A DNA stretch of 64,000 nucleotides from Oscheius tipulae. Its lineage: Eukaryota > Nematoda > Chromadorea > Rhabditida > Rhabditidae. This document shows positions 11,447 through 26,109 of this stretch, piece by piece. The position numbers and the translations under genes were made by a program. The stretch is taken from NCBI GenBank assembly GCA_037178975.1, contig JASJZH010000006.1, positions 7,564,001 to 7,628,000 of the forward strand. The letters run 5' to 3'. How positions within the stretch are numbered: position 1 is the stretch's first letter; every line of letters starts with the position of its first letter. The notes under the pieces are model-generated. The model saw nothing but the letters and a program-made list of their open reading frames with translations. It did not search any database and was not told the DNA's origin.

Positions 11447-11913
11447 TTGAATCAGAACTATTCTATTATAGTCCATTTTCAACGAAAAGCGGCACCTCAG
11501 TTTGAATGCCCGAAGCTCGGCATTTACACAAGAAGAAATTTCCCCATTTTCCACTTTTCACCATTTTCCCAGCACCTTTAACTTTTCTGTTAGTGTTACC
11601 GTATACTACTTGTCACCAAAATTACGTGAAAACCCCAAGATATAGGCGAACTGAGCTTTAAACGGCTATTTTCCAGCCGAAGACGCTCCTGCGCTCTGTA
11701 AACCATGTCTCTTTACCCATTTTTAACGTCATGTAGGTCCTTACACACGCAGAATACGAAAATGAGGTCGGAATTACGAGACGGAAACTAAAAACACGAA
11801 AATTCAATTTTTAATCTAAGAATTAAAATAATTGGCTTTTTGTCGGGCGGATCGTTTTCGAAAAACTTTTAAAGAATTGCATCGTTGCCGCTATTCGTTG
11901 GAAACAGACTATA
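11447..11913 (+). repeat. 467-bp repeat, left copy (inverted relative to 18009-18475)
   Basis: Compared by eye, this segment is the reverse complement of 18009-18475 over 467 bp with no difference noticed. Identity stops at TTGAATCAG on the outer end and at GGAAACAGACTATA on the inner end. Flanking sequence differs completely between the copies and no target-site duplication was found. It carries an open frame at its left end that runs into the retroelement protease remnant. Likely a dispersed mobile-element segment. Confidence 0.85.
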
Positions 11914-12378
11914 GTCCTGACACTCTTTCCTTGGACTGTATATGTAACCGCCATTCCTGACAGTTGGACCGACGACGCTCAATAGAAACAGCGTACCAGA
12001 AGTCCGAATGCGGCGCCGCCGTCCGAGCTGACAGGCCAAACGACGTTGGACCCGGTTAGTATTTGGACCAAGGTACGATCCCTGAGGTTGCCTTAGTGGC
12101 TTTTGCTCTTTTCTGTTTAAAATGTTCAATGAAATGTTCAGGCCTCCGATGTAGACTATCCCACTCTTATACATGTCTCAGAGCTTATTCTGTGCCAGAT
12201 GGTATGCCAATTTTTTGACGGAACTCCTCAATTAACGTTTCTATTTCTCTCACTTTGCCATACTTTTCTCTCAGTTTCGCCACTTCAGTTCGCCTTATAT
12301 ACGATGTTGAAGATAGTTCTCACCTGCATCAGGCCGTTCTCCCTGTCGATATGGCTTTAAATTTTATCTCTCAGCAAG

Positions 12379-12385
12379 TATAAAG
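12379..12385 (+). promoter_or_regulatory. TATA-like box
   Basis: TATAAAG lies 34-40 bp upstream of the ATG of the small secreted cysteine-rich gene. That is a workable position for a TATA box of a gene with a very short leader. Confidence 0.4.
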
Positions 12386-12418
12386 CGTGTGGCTGGTTGA
12401 TGGAAGTAGGCTTCGGTC

Positions 12419-12995
12419 ATGCTAGCTTCACTACTCCTAGGACTAGTTATTGCCGCTCTCGTTAGAACTGAAGACTTTCAAGAAACTCGCGAATGGGAAT
12501 GTGACGGAGGAGTCAAGTACTACGACGCTCCGATCGTGGTGGGTTCTTTCAAACAGTTGAATGGTACAATTTGAGTACTACTGGAACGCTAGTAAGACTC
12601 TCTGCTACGCAGCACGCAAAGGTTGCCAGGGAGCTCAGACCAACAAGACTTATACCACCATTGAGACCTGCCTGAAGGAGAACTACCCTGGTAGGACCAG
12701 ATTTCTTTTTTTTTTCAAGTGCATTTAAGCTGGTCGCTCACTGACTTCGACTTTCATGTGTCAAATGGAGATGTATGGAAAGACTGCATACACAATTACG
12801 GCTGGATCGGACAAGACCCCAGTATCAAACCATTTGGTATACAAAAGTTTTTAGGTGTTTCCCATCCTCAGAGGATGCGACACCACCGAGCGATTCTGCC
12901 CAAAAGGATACAAGTGCTTCGGCTTTGCTCAAGCTTCGCAGACCGTATATTCTTGCTGTGCCATCAAGATGGATGGAAACTGTTGGTTACGTTAG
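12419..12995 (+). CDS. small secreted cysteine-rich protein
   Basis: Four exons (12419-12538, 12576-12690, 12771-12836, 12874-12995) give about 140 residues. It begins with a signal peptide (MLASLLLGLVIAALV) and contains about 11 cysteines. The block YYWNASKTLCYAARKGC followed by a T-x-E-x-C element resembles a Kunitz domain, but two of the six usual cysteines are missing. The later block FCPKGYKCFGFA ending in SCC resembles a lustrin-type cysteine repeat. An alternative last splice (donor near 12986, acceptor at 13020) would replace the end with CCVHTC and stop at 13036; both versions keep phase. Probably an extracellular protein; family assignment is weak. Confidence 0.65.
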
Positions 12996-13305
12996 GTACC
13001 TCGAAATTAGAGTATTTCAGCGTACATACGTGTTAACTACAAGAACGTAAAGGTTTAAAAATCCGGGGGAAATTCGTGAATAAATGTGTACACAATGTCT
13101 AGTCAAAAAAGGAAACCAGGAAAGGAAAAATTTTCCCGTTGTTTCCTGAATTGTGCTATTCCGAAGCGTTTTGGCCGATTGGTAAGCCGCTGGGGTATTG
13201 TCTTGATTTTGAAAGAAAAAGGCAAAAGGATCATTAGCGCGCTTTTGTATTTTCCGAGGAAATTATTCTTTCTAGCGAAAAAAAAAATTCACTTACTTCC
13301 AACAA

Positions 13306-13710
13306 TGATTGCCCTCTGGTAGGTCGCTCTCCTTTTCGTCTACCAAACTCATGGGAGTTTTATGTGGCTGCACTTCAAGCTCTCTTGTAATGGGGAATTC
13401 TGAGTGTTCATGATGTAGGTCTTATTCTGTGCATCATAAAAATCATCTTTAGAGGGACCTAATTACTGATGACGACCAACTTGGAAGAAGAGACAACTTT
13501 GTTTCTGGCCACAGTAACAATCTGTTTTTTGAAGGAGTGTTCACAGGAGAGATGACTGACTTTGAATTTGGATTCCCATACAAAATAAACTTTAACGCAG
13601 TTATCCAAAACAATTACTCACCTAACGGTGAAATGCAGTGTTACATGTTACGTCTGGGTGAATGTCCCTCCTGGCCATCGAACGTGAACTGTGAACTCTT
13701 GGACGTCTGA
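13306..13710 (+). pseudogene. broken transthyretin-like (TTL) gene
   Basis: Frame 1 from 13306 reads MIALW, a TAG stop, then VALLFVYQTHGSFMWLHFKL followed by SCNGEF. This is a signal peptide and the family's CNG motif interrupted by an in-frame stop. A one-base frame change after the CNG motif is then needed to read LSVHD. A GTAGGT...TTTAG intron follows and joins in phase to RDLITDDDQLGRRDNF, which matches the family's aspartate-rich turn and next strand. The final exon (about 13456-13710) is intact and ends VNCELLDV. Either a recent pseudogene or a gene with assembly errors in exon 1. Intact relatives are secreted nematode proteins such as TTR-52. Confidence 0.5.
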
Positions 13711-16700
13711 CATTCCTACTTTGTTCCCATGTGCAAAATTACTTTAGATTAATGGTTTTTCTGCTTTAAAAGCTGGATATAAGCTCCGTTGTTTCAGTTC
13801 CCATACGTTGAAGGACAAACACGACAAGTTCTCTTGTTCCCTTTCTGGACTATTGCTTTGTTATTGTTTCTATCGCCGTCTAGCCATGTAGATCAAGTTT
13901 GAGCGAAATCGCGGAACGCGAAGGGCACTTTTTCGCGGCTGCCAACTATCTCTTTCGGACATGCCGCAACTGGAAGTGTGCCGCTCTTCAGCCAGAAAAA
14001 CTTGCATAGCCCCCATGGATCACCGGTGTTCGACAAATCGAAAAGCGCATCATCAACTCATCACACTTCTTGTCTAGATTGTCATTGAAGAGACGATGAG
14101 ACAAAAAGAAGTCGACTGGTGTGAAATCAAGGACTAATCCAGTCCGTACACAAACTTTCTCTCTTCCCATGCCCCCGGCCGGCTTGGATATGCAGAAGAA
14201 GCGTAGGAGAGGAGCAGCTGTGTGTGTGTGACCAGAACCACTAGTGTGTCTCTCTCTTTCTAATTCAGAGTGCCATCATTTTGTTTAGAGGGGTTTAGCT
14301 CAGCGCCCCGCTCAATTACAATAGGTAATTGTGAGCAACAAAGCCAATTGGGTGTGCTTCGAGTAATCTCGTCTGAATTGTTGGCGAGAGGCAAAGCGAC
14401 GCGCCTCTCAAGCCTCAGACAATTAGAGTTGAGAGCAGGACAAGCCATATGCGATACGGCGATCAAATTAGCGCTTCTTGCGCCCTTCTAAAACCTCACA
14501 AAGGTGTCGTCTTCTATTCTGGTTCAGCTGGAGCACCGTCTCTCTTTTCTACCAGCCGCCGCTGTTAATAGGGGTACTGTCCTAATGACAGAGCAGCTTA
14601 AGCAGGGGAGCTTTAGTTGCGCAAGACTGTACGCCATGGTCAGGTCACTGAAGGGAAACCGCTAATTATTACTCAATCTTGACGTCCTTGGAGCAAACGG
14701 TCCGCTCCATCGCTCAGTTGCTTTTTTGCCTTTCACAGGCCAAACACGCACATGATTAGATCTACCTTCCCACCGGAATTTTCTCCTCTGAGACAACTAA
14801 AAAGCCCTGCAGATGGAGCACATTTTGATGTCATACTATCGAGATAAACTTCTAGCTTATGTGATGGCCTTTTGACCTATCTGAAATGTAATCCTGTCTC
14901 AAAATCATTATCTTTTGTGCTGGTTGAAAAGCCGTCTATTGTGGTGGTAATCCGAAGATATAGAGGGCGAGAGTTCAAAGCTGACCGTCTTTTGCAGTTA
15001 ACCTTTTTCATCTGTCGCAGTTATGACGGTACGGATAAGATTTCTGCAGCCCGTGAGATGCCCCAGGGCGCTAATTCAACAAAGAGTCCGTAATTGGGTA
15101 GTCCCGCATGCCACTAAGTATTTGAGTTAAGCATTATTGAATGCGATATTAGTAATAATGGGGTCTTGAATTCAATAATGCATGCGTCTCGCCCTAGGCT
15201 ATATCTCGGATCGTGGGAAGGAAGCAACAATGGCATCTTCATCACCAGCGCAAAACTTTTTTGCTCCGACCTTTCAATGTTTAGTGAAATCAAAAGTCCT
15301 TTCAACGACTGGTTTGAGATTAAGGAAAAGCAAGAGCTCACAAGTAGTTTCATCTTCGGTCACTAATGGGACAGGCTACAGGTGTCCGCCGACGGCACTG
15401 ACCGGCTCACTTTCTCTGTTGAAACGGGTCGTTGCGCAACAATTCGCTGTCATCTCCAAAAAGCAGAAACAGGATTAGCAAGTGTTTTGGGCACAAAGCC
15501 TTCATGTCTTCCGTCGGCCACTTTCACTCGCTCGCGGCGGTCAGCGAGTGGCAGCACCCGCCCATCACCTCAGGAAGAGAGAGAAGGAAGGAAGAGGAGG
15601 TCTTGTTCAGCCTGTTACAGCTTGCCACTCCCTCCTACCTCATTTTCCTCTCAATGAGACTGTCCAACCATGTCGACCCTTTCACTCCTTGTCTCTTACC
15701 GTATACTGTGAGCTCTGCCAGTGGGTTACGGCTCCATTTGTCCCACTTCCCCTAAAAATTTTGAGGAGGAGCATAGCGCTTGTTTTCTCTGTGCCTGGGC
15801 TCAGATGCCGCGCGCATCGTTTAATGCAATTCATTTTATGTGCATTGTTGCCTAACTCAGCACAAAACGCACGTCCGGCGGACCGACTGTCATAATAGTC
15901 ACTCGCATATTTGCTCTCAAGATCCTTTTCCGTTATCTTCATCCTTCCCCTACAATAGCTTACACGTTTTCCCTTTTTCTCTCCCAGACAGTTTTAGCTT
16001 GCAGCCAACTTTCAGATTCTCAGACCCCTGCCCCCGTATGACCTCACCACTGACTTTGATTTGGTCATTCACAAAGTGCGTTTACTTTGATTGCGTGAGG
16101 AGTAACAATTTGATAACTTGCGAAGTCATAAAGGGTCGAAACAAAGGACATTGGCTACCGATGCCGCGTCACGAAGGTCGGTCATTGTTTCACAAGGCAA
16201 AGCAAGGACGCTGATAGCCAGCAGAAATATCATAGTTTGCAAGCTGACCCCCTCCTTTTAGAATACGAGACACACTACACGAAATTTGGAATTTGTATAC
16301 AGCACCCAACAGTGAGAGAGGTCGTATTGTCGCGGTACAATAGGAACGGGCGCGAACTGGGTTGAGTGAGCTGCGTTTTGAAACTTTTCAGTGGCCTTAA
16401 CGGGAAGCGACTACTTGAAGAATATTGCTACTAATAGCTACCAGGTCACTGACGTCTATCCTCGACTACAAAGTGATTTTAGTATACGCGAGTCTATGAT
16501 CGCGAACCACTACAAATCAGTTATTTTGAGTCCTGTCTCTGTCCTTTTCCATCCCTTTCTCCTTCCCAGCCAAGTGGCTGTTGTCTTTTCTCTCACTCTC
16601 TTCCTTCTTTTCTGTGCTGGTCACACAGCATTGTTCGGCATTTGCCAAAACAGTCCACTGCAGGTCCGCTACCCGAAAAACTGCGCACACCGTCTCACGG

Positions 16701-18008
16701 TCACTCCGAGGTCTTTTTCTGCCGGTGGGTTTATTTTATAATGAATCAAAAGGCCACACTGATAATAGTTGACCCCGATGCCAGTTATATGTCGCCCTTC
16801 TCGCGAAAGAAAGATAATGTGGGCAGATTTCTTCCCTGGATGGGGTCTATTTCGATAGGGAACAGTGTAACAGAGGGAGAATGAGAGCACCCACGCTTTG
16901 AGAGTGTCCATATAAGTCATCTTTCGTACAGTCTCAACTCTTTTTCCATCTTGTAAACAGTCGCTCTCGAAATAAACTACGCCATATAACAATGCCTGAT
17001 TTGATTGAACAAAGCACGCATTCACCTGCTCGTCTAATCTCAACTTCTCCAAGAACTATAATTTTACCCCCTACTAACATGTAGCATCCTCTTCTTGGAA
17101 AAACTCCCTGAAATTACCAGACCATTGTATTCCTCCCCGATTGCGTCGATCAGCGCCTCGTTGCGACAATTATGTGCTGATTGTATGGTAGGATTCCAAA
17201 AAGAATATTTTCTTTACAAAGCGCAGCGCGGTAAACAAGAAAAAGAAAGACATCCAGAAGGATTTGGCCAGGCTCTGATTGAGAGGAAGCCCGAAGGATC
17301 CAGTCTATTCTTAGCTTATCGTTTACAAGTTGCACCCCCGACCACAAGGGGAGATTATTCTCCCTTTTTGCAAGATCAGACTACGCATTTTTTAATGAAT
17401 GACATTTGCGGCGAAAAAGATTTGGGGAAGAGGTTAACTGGGTTTGTACTGTGCAAAAAAGCAAACATCTAAACAATCGTGGTCAGTTTTTCGTTCAAAT
17501 ATGTTGACAAATTGTTACAATAGATTAGTCTTTTCCAGAAAAGCAGATGTCTAGTCCTTGTAACGGCCCTCTTTTCGTGGACAAGCCGTTTTTGAAAAAG
17601 TATTACAACAGAACAGTCCTCGAGGCTGTATTGCATAGCCATCTGGCTTCTTGTCCAGCTTGTTCTCGTTGGCAGACTGTTCAAAGCTTATGTTTCCTCT
17701 CCGGATACCCCTGAATACTTTTCACAATTGAATACTAAAATTTAGCTCAAAATATTTGGACCACATTAGTGGAAACCCACAAATAAGAGTCCAACAGTTC
17801 AAAACAGAAGCCTCTGAACCATTTTGCTAATTAGCTTTAGACAGCTGTAATATCGTCCCGTTTTGTTCAGTTTTCTCTAAATTTTTGTTTAGACGGGTGC
17901 AATGGCAGCGCGCCTGCTTGGCGCCACGAAGATTGCGAGAGCGCTTTTTTCGCTTTGTTCGTGGCGGGGCGATGTACAGACAGACAGACAACAGACACGA
18001 CAGCTCTT
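13711..18008. other. gene-free stretch
   Basis: No gene could be supported on either strand. It contains a short GT dinucleotide run near 14219-14230 and a 12-bp perfect inverted repeat (15131-15142 with 15170-15181). The right copy of the 467-bp repeat follows. Open frames of up to about 137 codons occur, but they overlap on several frames, lack splice structure and resemble no family. Confidence 0.4.
15131..15181. repeat. 12-bp perfect inverted repeat with 27-nt spacer
   Basis: GCATTATTGAAT at 15131-15142 is the exact reverse complement of ATTCAATAATGC at 15170-15181. It could form a small hairpin or be a paired binding site. No gene is nearby. Confidence 0.6.
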
Positions 18009-18475
18009 TATAGTCTGTTTCCAACGAATAGCGGCAACGATGCAATTCTTTAAAAGTTTTTCGAAAACGATCCGCCCGACAAAAAGCCAATTATTTTAAT
18101 TCTTAGATTAAAAATTGAATTTTCGTGTTTTTAGTTTCCGTCTCGTAATTCCGACCTCATTTTCGTATTCTGCGTGTGTAAGGACCTACATGACGTTAAA
18201 AATGGGTAAAGAGACATGGTTTACAGAGCGCAGGAGCGTCTTCGGCTGGAAAATAGCCGTTTAAAGCTCAGTTCGCCTATATCTTGGGGTTTTCACGTAA
18301 TTTTGGTGACAAGTAGTATACGGTAACACTAACAGAAAAGTTAAAGGTGCTGGGAAAATGGTGAAAAGTGGAAAATGGGGAAATTTCTTCTTGTGTAAAT
18401 GCCGAGCTTCGGGCATTCAAACTGAGGTGCCGCTTTTCGTTGAAAATGGACTATAATAGAATAGTTCTGATTCAA
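18009..18475 (-). repeat. 467-bp repeat, right copy (inverted relative to 11447-11913)
   Basis: Reverse-complement partner of 11447-11913 with identical length and no difference noticed by eye. Its flanks (CAGCTCTT on the left, AACCTTG on the right) do not match those of the left copy. The protease remnant that adjoins the left copy is absent here. The two copies face each other across about 6.1 kb. Confidence 0.85.
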
Positions 18476-21467
18476 AACCTTGTTTTAGTTTAGAAATTTT
18501 ACAGAGAGCAGTCCTTAGAGTAGGCATTCGCAGCACCCTCAACCCGTCACATTTCGTTTTGTCATTCTTTTTTGCTCAACAGTTGTTTTTGAATTTGTCA
18601 CTGGCTCATAACTAGGCTCATTGCAACGATTTTCCTATATGAAACTAAAATTGTCCGTCCATTACAGTCTCGTTATCTTGCACTTTCCAAAGAGCTCTGT
18701 TTTTCTATAGTCTAGTCGATGACGATATCCTCAGACCTTTGCGAATCTCTTTAAATAACGTCCCCTGTGTCTTGTATCATCAGATCAAAAGAACCGCGCC
18801 CCGTCTTGAAAAAGCAGTGTACTTCTTTTGACTCATTGTGACCTGATCCAACTAAAGAGTCGTGTCCAATCTGACAGGACAGCAGTTGACAAATTGGTTT
18901 TGTGCACTGGGCCCCCTTTAACTTTGAATGCAATGTCTTTCTGCTCACTTGATGGCAATACTCTCCTCGGTGACAAGCCGACGATACTTTGTCCTCCTCC
19001 CAAACGCTATGAAAACAAGGTGTCCCTGGATGTATGTTGACGCGATCAACTCACGCGATCTCATGTGCCTTCAAAGAGAAATATTACGGAAATATTCAAG
19101 TTCTCCTTGGTATTCCTGCAATATTTCAGTAAGGAACCGGAGCAGGCGATAAATTAGGATTAGGATAGGATAGCCGTCTGTTCGCAACAACTCGGGCCAG
19201 CCTGACAAGTGTTCATGATCCCCGAGAACACAGTTCTCGCGTTTGTTTACAATCAAAGCGGCCAGCACTCCGGACCATTGTGTCGGGGAGCAAAAAAAAT
19301 GAGAGTGATGGCTAAGATCCGTTGATTTTACACATCTTTCTGCAACAAACTTTGTTGCCAAGCCTTCGTACCACTTCCTGGGCTTCCTAATCTCGAAAAA
19401 GGGGGCAGCCCGCATTTGTACACGGCTCTTGTTCACTTGAGGGAATAGTTCAGAACGAAGCCAGACTATGCCACCTTTGGGGCTTCGCATTGTGTATAGC
19501 CTCCGCTTCATCTCACTATCCCGATTAACGCATTTGAACTGAGCTCCTTAAACAGGATATACCTCTTGCATGCGGATATTACGTAGGCAGTCCTGTCTCC
19601 TTTGGTTAAGAATGTCTAAATCTTCCAAAATCCGTATCAAGATGCGATATTCCGAGCCAAAGAGGCTCTCCGTCACATTCTCTTTTTAAGACTTTGGCAG
19701 TGAATAGACGACAAATTGTATTCAGTACTCGATTGAATCATTGTCCACAAGAAGTGTATTCTTCTTGTTTGCCTGATGATGATAAGAAAGGGTGGAAGAG
19801 TGTATATCCTCCAGCTTCATCAACCTTGGCGTTGTCTCATTCTCTTGGAAGAGGCATTTCTCAACAGTCTGTCTGCCTGTAAATCATCATTGTTAATCGA
19901 TTGCCCCTAAGCACTGCTCTCTAAGCACTTGTTTAGACAGAAAACTGCTTTTCTTTGAGCTGTCCATCTTTTTTTTTTTACGATGCGAGACAGTCGTCTT
20001 ATCTTTCTAAAACGAAGTTTATATAAATGTTCTAGGTTCTTTTGAACCTTTTTTCTTTACAAAAAGGCTCTTGGTCGAATCCCAATTTGTAACTTGACTC
20101 ACTCGGAAACTCTTGGCTAACAACGATGCGTCTGATGTGTCCGATATAGCGGCTGATATCTGACACTGAGGCTGTGTAATTAGCGCGTTTAGATTACATT
20201 ACAGTATTGTGAATTGTTGCTGAATGCCTGTTGAGCGTATCCGGTTTCCTTTACAGAAGTCTCGAAATCCGGCCCAGCTGATTCGTTTTTGCGAGAGGGC
20301 ATCGAGACAGAGAAAAAGAGCGAGGTCCCGGAGCACAATAGTGTTAAAGACGCGTGGGATCCGTACGCGGTTCTTTTCATTCAATGCACATTCTCAGAAT
20401 AGAGAATCGTTGCGCTGGGAACCTGAGAGGACAGCCATCCTGGCTCCGCCGTCTTTTTCCTGCCCTCTTTTTCTTCCAGGTTCCGGTACAGATGCACGAC
20501 ATCGTTGTCTGTTGGGGGATCATTAATTAGGATAGCCGGCAGAGAGTCAACCATCTGCAAAATGCTTGTTAAGCCATATCGCAACAGATGCGACCCGTTT
20601 AGATATTCATAATAGACTCAGGTGTGACAGCTTTGCGTGTTGAATCTTGCCATTATTCATGATTGTTAGTGGTCTATAGCCGTCTTAGATGGGGGTACTG
20701 TACATGGGCGGTATCCTATTTTCTTAAAAAGGCAAGTATCCGGGTTTACGCCAACAGCGTCGTCGCTCTTCTTCCCGATTCCTTTGCCCGGATGATCGCC
20801 TCAGAATCTTCTCTGGCTCGACGCTTTTGTGACGCGCTCAAGATAATCGTCTTCTGCACTGTGTACTATTTTCCCTCATGGCAGCCCTGACACATTAGCC
20901 AGATTTGTTGTTTCTCCCTATCCTCTAGACACAGCTTACGCAGTCGCATTTCGCGCATTAGCAGGCCAGGTGTGGCAGGCGCCCGGAAGACAGACATTAG
21001 GGTGCATCTTTACCGTAATCCCAAATCCATTTATGAATTTCCTGTCTATCTCTTAGCCACTTAGGCTTTTCAACAACGGCTCCTACTGGTGGTGTCTGCT
21101 TTTCTCTCTCCTTCCCACAGTTCATAACTTTAATTATCTGTAAAGTCACGAGAGTAGTTGACTGTGCCTCTAAAAGGAGGATTTCCTTCTTAAGACTTCC
21201 AAGGCTTCCTAATGAACTCGAAATCTTTGTCATTGTGACCTGTTCAACCGTAATGGACACGTTGCTTTCTTCATTTGAGTATCTGTAACATTCTTAAGTC
21301 TGCGCTCATGATTGACAGACTCTATTTTTAAAGACAATTACTACTAGAAGCTTCTGAACTCTCCGAATCACGTGTCTTTTGTTCCTCTCTTAATTAGCAG
21401 CATCATTGTTGAAAGTGCAATTAGTATCAGCCAGCTTCATCTTTATTCTACTAAAACTTTTTGCAGC
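18476..21467. other. gene-free upstream region of SoxD
   Basis: About 3 kb without a supported gene between the repeat and the SoxD start codon. The longest open frame is 146 codons on the minus strand (19071-19511); it resembles nothing I know and has no splice context. A position upstream of a developmental transcription factor makes cis-regulatory sequence likely, but this is inference only. Confidence 0.35.
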
Positions 21468-25255
<3,788 letters not shown>

Positions 25256-26109
25256 AAATCTTAGTCTGTTGTACATTTCTTTCGTTGTTTCTTCTCTATC
25301 CTTTCTTTCAACAAGACATCCTTCCTACCCGCTAAACAGCGCTTTCGAGCCCTGCATAATGGCGCGGTCCCATACACACATTGTATCTCAAAACTTCGTG
25401 TTTTTTCTAAGCTTGTCTCTAAGTGTACGATCCGCATATCGTCTTGTCATACCGTCTCCCTCCTCTTCCCAGTTTAACAGACAGATTTCTTGCCCACACC
25501 TCTTATTTATTCAACTAGTCGTGACACAGACTCGTCTCTCCAAAATATTATACTTAAAGTATGCTCCATTGTCATCTTTGTCTATTAAATATTTACTCAA
25601 AAGTTGTTTTAAATCTTTTATCAGGCAAAACAGCTAGTGGAAATCTTTCGCAATTTAAAGAACAGTACAAGCGGATCAGCTGGGATTCCCTCTTTTAATA
25701 AAACTTGGACATGCTGAAAATGCAGTCTGGAGCCTTTGACGAAATCTTGATGAGACAGCAGCTAATGTAAGACTCATTTTAATGTAACAGAAGTTGTGAC
25801 GCTGAGACCTCTCTGTATAACTGAAAGAAGATTATATATGAACGTACCGCCTGCTTTGCGTAAAATAGTTTTATCCATTGAAAACGATCAGAAGACAGAC
25901 AACACTCGTTGAAATGGAATTGACTCAGTTGGGGGTAGATGGATTTGAAGCAGTGGAAGCTGTTGAGCCTGGGGAGTGGATATACTCTTATACTTACATA
26001 TATATGACACGATTGTCAATTCGAAAAATAAAGTGCTAAGTGAAAAGACTTGAAGAGATATTGGTAACAAAATGCATGAGGGGAAGAGTAGAGATCAGAT
26101 ATTCACCGT
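25256..26109. other. SoxD 3' region and spacer
   Basis: Contains the SoxD 3' untranslated region, with an AATAAAA signal near 25697, and the stray exon copy at 25717-25767. The minus-strand DM13 gene ends at 26110, so the two genes converge here. No other coding exon was seen. Confidence 0.5.
25717..25767 (+). pseudogene. stray partial copy of SoxD exon 5
   Basis: 51 bp at 25717-25767 match the start of SoxD exon 5 (23912-23962) with only three differences. All three keep the amino acids (AGG to AGA, and two changes in TTG to CTA), so it still reads KMQSGAFDEILMRQQLM before a TAA. There is no AG acceptor directly before it, unlike the original. It lies just past the likely polyadenylation signal of the gene. 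Confidence 0.75.

Noticed and set aside
17095-17472. 125-codon plus-strand open frame between the two 467-bp copies
   Set aside because: Considered as a transposase remnant, but no DDE, RT or other motif is visible, so the pair of inverted copies cannot be called a transposon with long terminal inverted repeats.
19071-19511. 146-codon minus-strand open frame in the gap upstream of SoxD
   Set aside because: No family resemblance, signal peptide or splice signals; one or two frames of this length are expected by chance in gene-free DNA of this size.
20040-20110. TGGTCGAATCCC sequence resembling a tRNA T-loop
   Set aside because: The upstream bases do not form the other tRNA arms and no internal A-box is present.
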